Origin: SHVO01 sp050250575
Lineage (GTDB): Bacteria; Pseudomonadota; Alphaproteobacteria; Rhodospirillales; Rhodospirillaceae
Length of the DNA stretch: 64,000 nucleotides
Direction of reading: 5' to 3'
NCBI GenBank assembly: GCA_050250575.1
Contig: JBFWOJ010000003.1
Coordinates: 1 to 64,000 of the forward strand
Under the pieces are notes generated by a model that was not told where the DNA came from, did no database searches, and worked only from the letters and a program-made list of their open reading frames with translations. This document shows, piece by piece, positions 1 to 6,756 of the stretch (position 1 is its first letter; the number at the start of each line of letters is the position of its first letter). The position numbers were made by a program, and so were the translations under genes.

Positions 1-249
1 GACGCCGTGCCGGCGGTGCGCGCTCCCCGCTGTGAAAACAGGGACCAGATACCCCTGGATCCTCGCGCGCTTCGCGCGCCAGGATGACGTCGTGCCGGCG
101 GTGCGCGCTCCCCGCTGTGAAAACAGAGACCAGATACCCCTGGATCCTCGCGGCTGCGCCGCAAGGATGACGTCGTGTCGGCGGTGCGCGCTCCGCTGTG
201 AAAACAGGGACCAGATACCCCTGGATCCTCGCGGCTGCGCCGCAAGGAT
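1..249. repeat. Three tandem copies of an ~83-bp hairpin-bearing repeat
   Basis: Three near-identical units run head to tail at 1-85, 86-168 and 169-249. All share the core TGTGAAAACAG, a ACCAGATACCCCTGGATCCT stretch and a GGATGACG end. The distal part of each unit is self-complementary: unit 1 has GCGCGC-TTC-GCGCGC, units 2 and 3 have GCGGC-TGC-GCCGC, so the arms differ but pairing is kept. The block lies just downstream of the M16 peptidase stop codon and may continue beyond the left edge. It resembles dispersed intergenic repeats of alphaproteobacteria. Open frames across it have no protein-like features. Confidence 0.85.
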
Positions 250-264
250 GACGCACCAAGTGCG

Positions 265-1521
265 TCAGTTGAGCCGGGCTTTGATGGCGTCCAGCTTTTC
301 CAGGGTCTTGAGCTCGCCGAGGGCGGCAAGGGTCGGCGCGCTCGAGAACACGCGCCCGGCGGCGCGGGTGATGCCGGCGCCGTCCACATTCTCGACCTTG
401 GCGATGATCTCGTCGGTGGTGAGCGGGCGGCCGTAAATCATGACCTGCCGGGCGCGCTGACCGCAGCGGCTGGACGGGCTTTCGAGGGACATGAGCAGGC
501 CCGACTTGATCTGGGCGCGGGCGCGCTTCACTTCATCGCCGGTCACGCCGTCGTGCACTTTCCTGATCTCGTCGCATAGCACCGGGATCAGCTTCGGCAC
601 ATCAGCCCGGCCGGTGCCCATGTAGATCGAGAACAGGCCTGAGTCCGAGAACGACTGGGTCGAGGAATAGACCGAGTAGGCAAGGCCGCGCTTCTCGCGG
701 ATCTCCTGGAACAGGCGCGAAGACATGCCTTCGCCGAGCAGGGTGGAGAGCGCGCCGAGATTGTAGAAGTCCGGATCGTCGAACGCGAGGCCGCCGAAGC
801 CGAGCACGAGGTGCACCTGCTCGAGCTTGCGGGTCTCGCGGAAATCGCCCCCGTTATAGACACTCGGCACTTCGTGCACGGCCGAGGTGCGCGGCAGGGA
901 GGCAAAGGCTGTCTCGACCAGTGCGACGAAAGCGTCGTGATCGACATTGCCGGCGGCCGAGACGACCATGCTGTCGGCGGCGTAGTTGCCGGCCATGTAG
1001 GCCTTGAGGCGATCGGACGTGATCGCGCGCACGATCGGCTCCTTGCCGAGCACCGGCCAGCCCATGGGCTGGTTCGGGAAGGCGGTGGCCTGGAGATGAT
1101 CGAAAATGATGTCGTCCGGCGTATCGTCGGCCTGATAGATCTCCTGCACCACGACATGCTGCTCGCGGGCGAGCTCCTCGGCGTCCATGGTGGAGTTGAG
1201 CAGAATGTCGGAAAGGATATCGACCGCGAGCGGGAGATTCTCCTTCAACACCTTCGCGAAATAGGCGGTGTGGTCGCGGCTGGTGTAGGCGTTGAGCTGG
1301 CCGCCGACATTGTCCATCTCCTCGGCGATCAACTGCGCCGAACGGCGCGCGGTGCCCTTGAACGCCATATGCTCGAGCAGATGGGAGATGCCGTTCACCT
1401 CGGAGGTCTCGTGGCGCGTGCCTGCGGCCACCCAGACGCCGACGGCGACCGTTTCGACGGAGGTCATGCGGTCGGTGACGACCCGCAGACCGTTGGAGAG
1501 AGTGGTGACTTGTACGGACAT
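265..1521 (-). CDS. M16 family zinc metallopeptidase (processing-peptidase-like)
   Basis: This 418-residue protein is a pitrilysin/insulinase-family peptidase of the mitochondrial-processing-peptidase-like branch common in alphaproteobacteria, presumed to act on peptides or protein presequences. The inverted zinc motif HLLEH occupies residues 47-51 (H47, catalytic E50, H51) and the third ligand is E127 in the VVVQEIYQ segment, exactly the HxxEH-x75-E spacing of the family. The N-terminal half is the catalytic M16 domain and the C-terminal half is the inactive paired domain with the usual glycine-rich SSRLFQEIREKRGLAY loop. The ATG at 1521 is preferred over an upstream TTG. The start codon sits 4 nt from the 16-bp tandem array that separates it from thrC. 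The two genes read the same way and probably form one transcript. Confidence 0.9.
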   Translation of the reverse strand: MSVQVTTLSNGLRVVTDRMTSVETVAVGVWVAAGTRHETSEVNGISHLLEHMAFKGTARRSAQLIAEEMDNVGGQLNAYTSRDHTAYFAKVLKENLPLAVDILSDILLNSTMDAEELAREQHVVVQEIYQADDTPDDIIFDHLQATAFPNQPMGWPVLGKEPIVRAITSDRLKAYMAGNYAADSMVVSAAGNVDHDAFVALVETAFASLPRTSAVHEVPSVYNGGDFRETRKLEQVHLVLGFGGLAFDDPDFYNLGALSTLLGEGMSSRLFQEIREKRGLAYSVYSSTQSFSDSGLFSIYMGTGRADVPKLIPVLCDEIRKVHDGVTGDEVKRARAQIKSGLLMSLESPSSRCGQRARQVMIYGRPLTTDEIIAKVENVDGAGITRAAGRVFSSAPTLAALGELKTLEKLDAIKARLN

Positions 1522-1525
1522 CAAA

Positions 1526-1637
1526 CTCGAATTTCAGGGGGCTCGAATTTCAGGGGGCTCGAATTTCAGGGGGCTCGAATTTCAGGGGGCTCGAATTTCA
1601 GGGGGCTCGAATTTCAGGGGGCTCGAATTTCAGGGGG
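1526..1637. repeat. Perfect 7 x 16-bp tandem array at the thrC / M16 junction
   Basis: Seven identical copies of CTCGAATTTCAGGGGG (plus strand; CCCCCTGAAATTCGAG on the coding minus strand) fill 1526-1637 with no mismatch. The first copy in the direction of transcription contains the TGA stop codon of thrC, so the unit appears to derive from the thrC 3' end. The remaining six copies lengthen the spacer before the M16 peptidase ATG. The unit length is not a multiple of three and each unit carries a TGA. Confidence 0.97.
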
Positions 1638-3024
1638 AGACCCGCGCGCGGATCAGCTTGCGCAATTGATCTAAGTCATTTGGAAGCGTTGTAAAGTGCT
1701 CGCGGCGGTGGAAAACCTCCGCCAAAGCTCGGGGAGCGGAAGGCCTTGCCCCCGTTGCCTTTTCCACCGCGTCCGGGAACTTGGCGGGATGGGCGGTGGC
1801 GAGCGCAATCCGGGGCGTGGCCGAATCGATGCCGGCGCGGCGGGCGGCGTACAAGCCCACGGCCGAGTGGGGATCGAGCCCGTAGCCGGTGGCGCGGTAC
1901 ACCTCGCCGATGAATTCCAGGGTGCCCGCGTCGTCGAGGCGATAGCCCGAGAAGAGCGAGAGCATGCCCGCGTGCGCGCCGGCTTCGACGGTGTAGCTGC
2001 CGCTCTGCTTGAACTGGTCCATGTGGCGCGCCACCGCGGCGCCGTCGCGGCCCAGCGCCTCGAACAGCAGACGCTCGAAGTTGGAGGAGATCTGGATGTC
2101 CATGGACGGACTGAGGGTCGGGACGACCGCGGCGGCGGTCATGGCCCCGGTATCGAAGTAGCGCGTGAGGATATCGTTGGCGTTCGAGCCGACGACGAAC
2201 CGCGCCACCGGAAGGCCCATGCGCTGCGCCGCGTATCCGGCGAAGACATTGCCGAAATTCCCCGTCGGGACCGCGAAGGCGACCTTGCGGTGCGGCGCGC
2301 CGACATGGAGCGCGGCCCAGATGTAATAGACGATCTGGGCCATGATGCGCGCCCAGTTGATGGAGTTCACCGCGGAGAGATGAAACTCGTCGCGGAACTT
2401 CGCATCGGCGAACAGCGCCTTCACCATGTTCTGGCAATCGTCGAAGGTGCCTTCGACGGCGACGTTATGGACGTTCTTCGCATCGACCGTCGTCATCTGC
2501 CGGCGCTGGACTTCGGAGGTGCGTCCCGCGGGATGCAGGATGAAGATGTCGATCGCGTCCTTGTTCTTGGTGGCTTCGATGGCCGCGGAGCCGGTGTCGC
2601 CCGAGGTGGCGCCGACGATGCAGATGCGCGCGCCGCGCGCTTTCAGCACCTCGTCGAACATCAGGCCCACGCATTGGAGCGCGAAGTCCTTGAACGCGAG
2701 GGTCGGGCCGTGGAAGAGCTCGAGCAGCCATTCATTGGCGCCGGTCTGCACCATGGGCGCGACGGCGGCGTGGGTGAAGCCCGCGTAAGCGCGGGTCGTC
2801 AGCTCGTCGAGCTTGTGCTCGAGCACCGAGCCTTTGACGAAAGGCGCCATGACCCGGGCGGCGAGCCGCGGGTAATCGAGGCCGGCGAATGCGGCGAAGT
2901 CGGCCGCGGAGAACTGCGGCCAGGTCTCGGGGACGTAGAGGCCGCCGTCCGCGGCCAGGCCCGCCAGAAGGACGTCGTCAAAGCCGAGTATCGGCGCGCG
3001 GCCCCGGGTGCTGACGTAGCGCAA
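1630..3024 (-). CDS. thrC: Threonine synthase
   Basis: Threonine synthase converts O-phosphohomoserine to threonine with pyridoxal phosphate in the cytoplasm. The protein has the family N-terminus RYVSTRG and the PLP-lysine segment HGPTLAFKDFALQ (lysine near residue 112). The glycine-rich phosphate-binding loop GATSGDTGSAA and the NSINWARI segment are also present. Length (464 residues) fits the long bacterial form. The TTG at 3024 is chosen because it gives the family-standard start and has GGAG six bases upstream; a TTG at 3036 is possible but adds four non-conserved residues. The last codons and the TGA lie inside the first copy of the 16-bp array. It is probably co-transcribed with the downstream M16 peptidase. 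Confidence 0.95.
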   Translation of the reverse strand: MRYVSTRGRAPILGFDDVLLAGLAADGGLYVPETWPQFSAADFAAFAGLDYPRLAARVMAPFVKGSVLEHKLDELTTRAYAGFTHAAVAPMVQTGANEWLLELFHGPTLAFKDFALQCVGLMFDEVLKARGARICIVGATSGDTGSAAIEATKNKDAIDIFILHPAGRTSEVQRRQMTTVDAKNVHNVAVEGTFDDCQNMVKALFADAKFRDEFHLSAVNSINWARIMAQIVYYIWAALHVGAPHRKVAFAVPTGNFGNVFAGYAAQRMGLPVARFVVGSNANDILTRYFDTGAMTAAAVVPTLSPSMDIQISSNFERLLFEALGRDGAAVARHMDQFKQSGSYTVEAGAHAGMLSLFSGYRLDDAGTLEFIGEVYRATGYGLDPHSAVGLYAARRAGIDSATPRIALATAHPAKFPDAVEKATGARPSAPRALAEVFHRREHFTTLPNDLDQLRKLIRARVSP

Positions 3025-3151
3025 TGAAAGCTCCAAGCTGAAGAGGCGCGGATACTAGTGGGCGGGGCACAGGCGGGCAACCACGGCGAAATCGGGTTTT
3101 TCAGGAAAAACGCCCCCTTCCCGGCCCTCGCCTCGGAGGGGCGGGAGAAAA

Positions 3152-3775
3152 TCAGGCGCCCTTCGGCACGGACGCGAGATCGGCGAGAAGGGCGGCGGTG
3201 ATCTTGTCGACGGCGCGGGTGAAGGCGGGGATGACGGAGGCGACCGTCGATCCGGCCGGCTCCTCGGCGCGGTAGGTCTTCAGGAGAAGCTGCTGATTGC
3301 CCGAGATGCGGCGCAGCGCCATCTCGATCTCGACGACGGCGGTGCCGCCCCCGGTGAGCACGTGTTCGAGCAAGAGAAGATCGCCCATCAGTTCGTATTG
3401 CCGGTCAAGGCGCATCTCGGGTGTCGCGACCGTCTCAAACGCCTGCGCGGCGCGCAGCGCATCGAGCAGCGCCCGCTGCATCATGACTCCGGTCGGTTCC
3501 TGCCAGGCATGGTAGTTGTAGGCGATCACCTGGTCGGGGGCGTTGCGGTAGAGGATGGCGCGGCCGCCGACGACGCCTTGGGTGCGCACCTGCGGCACGT
3601 CGACGATGCCGCGGATCGGACCGCCGGCGAGCTGCTGCACCGGCGCGGGCGCGCCGAGGCGGTAGAAGGTCTCGGGCGGCGGCGGATCGGCGGCGCAGGC
3701 GGCGAGCGCGCTCGCGGCCGCGCCGGCCACGAACAGCCGTCGATCCATCACACCGGCGCTCACTTGGCTGCTCAC
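3152..3775 (-). CDS. ABC-type transport auxiliary lipoprotein (Mla-linked)
   Basis: The 207-residue protein begins with a short hydrophobic signal ending in a lipobox (ALAAC), so it should be an outer- or inner-membrane lipoprotein. The mature part (ETFYRL near its start, then the VDVPQVRTQGVVGGRAILYR strand pattern) matches the ABC_trans_aux / PqiC-like fold that accompanies MCE transporters. A GTG start at 3775 overlaps the mlaD stop (GTGA) and has GGGAG upstream; an ATG at 3748 would give a shorter but still complete signal peptide. It is the last gene of the Mla-type operon and probably links the MlaD hexamer to the outer membrane or periplasm. Function is inferred from the family and its neighbours. 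Confidence 0.8.
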   Translation of the reverse strand: MSSQVSAGVMDRRLFVAGAAASALAACAADPPPPETFYRLGAPAPVQQLAGGPIRGIVDVPQVRTQGVVGGRAILYRNAPDQVIAYNYHAWQEPTGVMMQRALLDALRAAQAFETVATPEMRLDRQYELMGDLLLLEHVLTGGGTAVVEIEMALRRISGNQQLLLKTYRAEEPAGSTVASVIPAFTRAVDKITAALLADLASVPKGA

Positions 3776-4704
3776 TTGGTTGCTCCCTGGGGCGGATCGG
3801 GCGCATCGGTGCCGGAGAGGAGCACCCCGGGGTTGGCGCGGATGGAGCGGCTGAACTCGCTCATGTTGCGGGCGGTGGCGTCGATGTTCTGGGCGATGTC
3901 GTCGACATGGCGCGAGAAGGTGTCGAGGCTGTAGCGCAGGCTGCGCATCGCCTCGTCGACGTTGCCGGAGTTGTTCTCGACGAGCTGGTTGACGTTGGTG
4001 ATCGACTTGTTGAGCAACGCGCTGGTTTCCTGGAGATCCTTCGAGACGGTGGCGAGGTTGGCCATGATGGCGTCGAAGTTCTCGCGGTTCTCGGGCTTGA
4101 GCATGTCCTTCTCGACGATGCCGGAGGTGCGCTCGAGGCTCGCACTCAGCTTCTCGAGATTGTCCATCAACGCCGGCAAGTGGTTCATGGTCGTGGCGCC
4201 GAACTCGTTGACGTACTTATTGAGGCTGGCGATGAGCGGCTTGATCGAGTTGGCCGAGAGATCGCTGAACTCGGAGCTGATGTCGGCAAGGGTGGCGAAT
4301 ATGTTGGTGCCTTCGACGCCTTCGATCTCCGAGCCGGGCTTGAGGATGTTCGGGCTCTTGCCGCCCTGGATGTCGATGGCGATGGCCGAAAGCAGGCCCG
4401 ACACCTGCGCGCGGGCGATGGAGTCCGCGGGGATCTTCCAGCCTTCCTGCACCGCCATCACGACCCGGAAGCGCACCTGCGCGCCCTCGCCCACGGGTAC
4501 GACTTCGTCGACCTGGCCGACCTGGTAGCCCTCGTAGAAGACGAGCGTACCGAGCTTCACGCCGCCGACATTGTCATAGACGGTGTAATATTCGTCGGTG
4601 TCGCCGGTGTTGCCGGCGAGCACGGAGATGATGATGACGAAGGCCACGGCCATCGCCGTGACGAAGGCGCCCACCACCACATAATTGATACGACTGTCCT
4701 GCAT
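3772..4704 (-). CDS. mlaD: MlaD/MCE-family substrate-binding protein of a lipid ABC transporter
   Basis: The 310-residue protein has one N-terminal membrane helix (about residues 9-30, VVVGAFVTAMAVAFVIIISV) followed by an MCE domain (about 35-120) with the GVKLGTLVFYEGYQVGQV core. A long helical C-terminal region rich in SLNKY, NLEKLSASLERT and NVNQLVE heptads follows. MCE proteins form hexameric rings that pass phospholipids between inner membrane and periplasm. The extended helical tail is longer than in E. coli MlaD and resembles the needle-forming tails of longer MCE proteins. Its stop overlaps the start of the auxiliary lipoprotein; mlaF lies 21 bp upstream. Confidence 0.9.
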   Translation of the reverse strand: MQDSRINYVVVGAFVTAMAVAFVIIISVLAGNTGDTDEYYTVYDNVGGVKLGTLVFYEGYQVGQVDEVVPVGEGAQVRFRVVMAVQEGWKIPADSIARAQVSGLLSAIAIDIQGGKSPNILKPGSEIEGVEGTNIFATLADISSEFSDLSANSIKPLIASLNKYVNEFGATTMNHLPALMDNLEKLSASLERTSGIVEKDMLKPENRENFDAIMANLATVSKDLQETSALLNKSITNVNQLVENNSGNVDEAMRSLRYSLDTFSRHVDDIAQNIDATARNMSEFSRSIRANPGVLLSGTDAPDPPQGATK

Positions 4705-4725
4705 TCGGTCCCCCGCCCGCCGCGA

Positions 4726-5574
4726 TCAATCGTTCGCCGCCGTCAGGCGTTTGAGATATTCCTCTGGATCCAGCGTCTCGGTCTCGGTGCGCCGGTTGAG
4801 CAAGTTCTGGATACGTTCGTTCTTGGCGGATCGTATCTCATCCACCGTGCCTGTCATCAGAATATCGCCTTGATCGAGCACGGTAATGCGGTCGGCGATG
4901 CGGAAGGTGCTTTCGAGCTCGTGGGTCACGACCACGACCGACATGCCCATGGCGTCGCGCAGGTTCAAGATGAGGTCGTCGATGGCCGAGGCGACGATGG
5001 GATCGAGCCCGGCCGACGGCTCGTCGCAAAACAGTATTTTGGGGTCCATCACCACCGCGCGCGCAAATGCTGCGCGTTTGATCATGCCGCCCGAGAGCTC
5101 GGACGGCATCAGGTGCTCGAACCCGGCGAGGTTGACCACCTGCATCTTGAGCCGGGCCATGATCCGCATGGTGTTGACGTCGAGCCTGGTATGCTCGCGC
5201 AGCGGCAGCATGATGTTTTCGAGGACGTTCAGCGAGCCGAACAGGGCCCCGCCCTGGAAAGCGACGCCGATCTTGCGGCGCAGGAGGGTTTTTTCGACCT
5301 CGGACATCCGCGTGATGTCCTCGCCCAGAATCCGGACCTCGCCCGAGGTGGGGCGCAGGAGGCCGAGCAGAGCGTTGAGAAGGGTCGATTTGCCCGAACC
5401 GGACCCGCCCATGATCACCATGATCTCGCCCTCGCGGACATCGAAGTCGATGTTCTTGAGGATCTTGCGCGTGCCGTAGTGCGTGACGAGGTCGTTCACC
5501 TCGATCACCTTCGGCGCGTTCGTGAAATCGGGACGCGGGCGCGAAAGGTCGCGATTGGCGGCGGGATTGTTCAT
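4726..5574 (-). CDS. mlaF: MlaF-like ATP-binding protein of the lipid ABC transporter
   Basis: ABC ATPase of 282 residues that powers MCE-type lipid transport at the cytoplasmic face of the inner membrane. Walker A is GGSGSGKST (residues 56-64). The signature is LSGGMIKR, the variant typical of MlaF-type ATPases, and Walker B is KILFCDEPSAGLDP. An H-loop histidine sits in VVVVTHELES. About 20 extra residues precede the domain. The C-terminal tail (RNAKNERIQNLLNRR-type helix) is the region that in E. coli MlaF contacts MlaB, which fits the STAS gene two positions upstream. The start ATG overlaps the mlaE stop by four bases, implying coupled translation. Confidence 0.92.
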   Translation of the reverse strand: MNNPAANRDLSRPRPDFTNAPKVIEVNDLVTHYGTRKILKNIDFDVREGEIMVIMGGSGSGKSTLLNALLGLLRPTSGEVRILGEDITRMSEVEKTLLRRKIGVAFQGGALFGSLNVLENIMLPLREHTRLDVNTMRIMARLKMQVVNLAGFEHLMPSELSGGMIKRAAFARAVVMDPKILFCDEPSAGLDPIVASAIDDLILNLRDAMGMSVVVVTHELESTFRIADRITVLDQGDILMTGTVDEIRSAKNERIQNLLNRRTETETLDPEEYLKRLTAAND

Positions 5575-6398
5575 GACCGCGTGGTGACGTAGGCGAAGAT
5601 CATGTCGGTGACGATGATCGCGCTGATGGAGAGCACGACCGAGCGCGTCGTCATGCGGCCGACGCCTTCGGCGCCGCCTTCGACGTTGGCGCCGTTGATG
5701 ACGCCGACAAGGGTGATGAGAATCGAGAACAGGAAGGCCTTATAGAGCCCATGCATGAGGTCGTTGACCTCGACCACTTCGATGATGCGGTCGGCATAGG
5801 CGGCAAAGCTCATGCCCAGGTCCACCGAGACGTACCAGCCGGCCCCGATCAGCATCATGAGGTCGGCCCAGAGCGCGAGCAGCGGCACCATGACCATCAT
5901 GGCGATGAGCGCGGGGGCGACGAGGAAGCGGACGGGGTTGATGCCCATCACCTCAAGGGCGTCGACCTCCTGGCTGATGCGCATGGTGCCGATGCGCGCG
6001 GCCAGCGCGGAGCCGGTGCGGCCGGCGACGAGGATGCCGGTGATGAGGGGGCCGAACTCGCGCACCACCGACAGGCCGACGCCGATGGTCACCTGTTCCT
6101 CGGCGCCGAACACGCGCAGGGTATAGATGCCTTGGATCGCGAGCATGATGCCGATGGTGAGCGACATCATGGTGACGATGGGGAGAGCGCGAATGCCCAC
6201 TTCCATGCAGCGCTCGAAGGTGGCGGCGATGCGCACCGGCTGTTCGCGCCGGCGGCCGAGCACGATCCAATAGAGGCTTTTCCAGAGGAGGTAGGCGCCG
6301 AGGCCGGCTTCGGCGATGCCGCGCACGGCGGCGCGGCCCATGCGGTCGAGGGATTCTGCAATCCTCGTCGGTATTGCGCGATCCCCCGCCTCGGCCAT
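5571..6398 (-). CDS. mlaE: MlaE-like permease of the lipid ABC transporter
   Basis: The 275-residue integral membrane protein has the MlaE domain: an amphipathic N-terminal helix, then about five transmembrane helices. Family-specific segments are IVTMMSLTIGIMLAIQG, REFGPLITGILVAGRTGSALAA and ALEVMGINPVRFLVAP. It forms the membrane channel dimer to which MlaF and MlaD bind. Its stop overlaps the mlaF start and the STAS gene ends 5 bp before its start, so the transporter genes are tightly linked. The direction of lipid movement cannot be told from sequence. Confidence 0.92.
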   Translation of the reverse strand: MAEAGDRAIPTRIAESLDRMGRAAVRGIAEAGLGAYLLWKSLYWIVLGRRREQPVRIAATFERCMEVGIRALPIVTMMSLTIGIMLAIQGIYTLRVFGAEEQVTIGVGLSVVREFGPLITGILVAGRTGSALAARIGTMRISQEVDALEVMGINPVRFLVAPALIAMMVMVPLLALWADLMMLIGAGWYVSVDLGMSFAAYADRIIEVVEVNDLMHGLYKAFLFSILITLVGVINGANVEGGAEGVGRMTTRSVVLSISAIIVTDMIFAYVTTRS

Positions 6399-6403
6399 GC
6401 TGG

Positions 6404-6736
6404 CTATCCTTGCGCGGCGAGCGCCGCTTCGACGGACGGATGGATGGTGAAGACCTTGTCGAGCCGGGCGAGCGAGAGCACGCGCATGGCGGCCGAGGAC
6501 ACGCTGGCCAGGGAGAAGCTCGTGCCTTTCTTGCGCGAGACCTGGAAAGCCTCGACCAGCGAAGCGACACCCGAAGAATCGATATAGTTGACGGCCGACA
6601 GGTCGACGACGATGCGTTTGTACTGCTCGAGGCTCTCGAGCAGCTTCTGGCGCACGACGGGCGAGGTCTGCAGATCGACATCGCCGGTGAGCGCCACAAC
6701 GGCGGCGCCGTTCACGTTTTTGACTTCGTAAGACAT
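6404..6736 (-). CDS. STAS-domain protein (MlaB / anti-anti-sigma-factor-like)
   Basis: A single STAS domain of 110 residues. It carries the motif VNYIDSSGVASLVEAF, with D53-S54-S55-G56. The first serine of this DSSG motif is the residue phosphorylated in SpoIIAA/RsbV proteins and occupies the position of the functional threonine of MlaB. By position next to mlaE it could be the MlaB subunit that binds and activates MlaF. By its neighbour upstream, a protein containing both a serine-kinase-like HATPase domain and a PP2C phosphatase domain, it could be a phosphorylatable switch. Both roles may coexist, because the motif suits either. Start ATG at 6736. Confidence 0.85.
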   Translation of the reverse strand: MSYEVKNVNGAAVVALTGDVDLQTSPVVRQKLLESLEQYKRIVVDLSAVNYIDSSGVASLVEAFQVSRKKGTSFSLASVSSAAMRVLSLARLDKVFTIHPSVEAALAAQG

Positions 6737-6756
6737 AAGAGCTTGGTCCCCAGAGG

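Noticed and set aside
32..436. Open frame with repeated RDQIPLDPRG blocks
   Set aside because: It is a translation of the 83-bp repeat and the antisense of the M16 peptidase, without any domain features.
811..1674. Frames encoding ARISGGSNFRGLEFQG repeats
   Set aside because: Produced by the 16-bp array being out of phase with codons; antisense of the M16 peptidase.
3907..5592. Long plus-strand open frame opposite mlaD and mlaF
   Set aside because: Composition (Asp/Glu/His/Val rich) is typical of antisense frames in GC-rich genes; the minus-strand genes have full motif sets.
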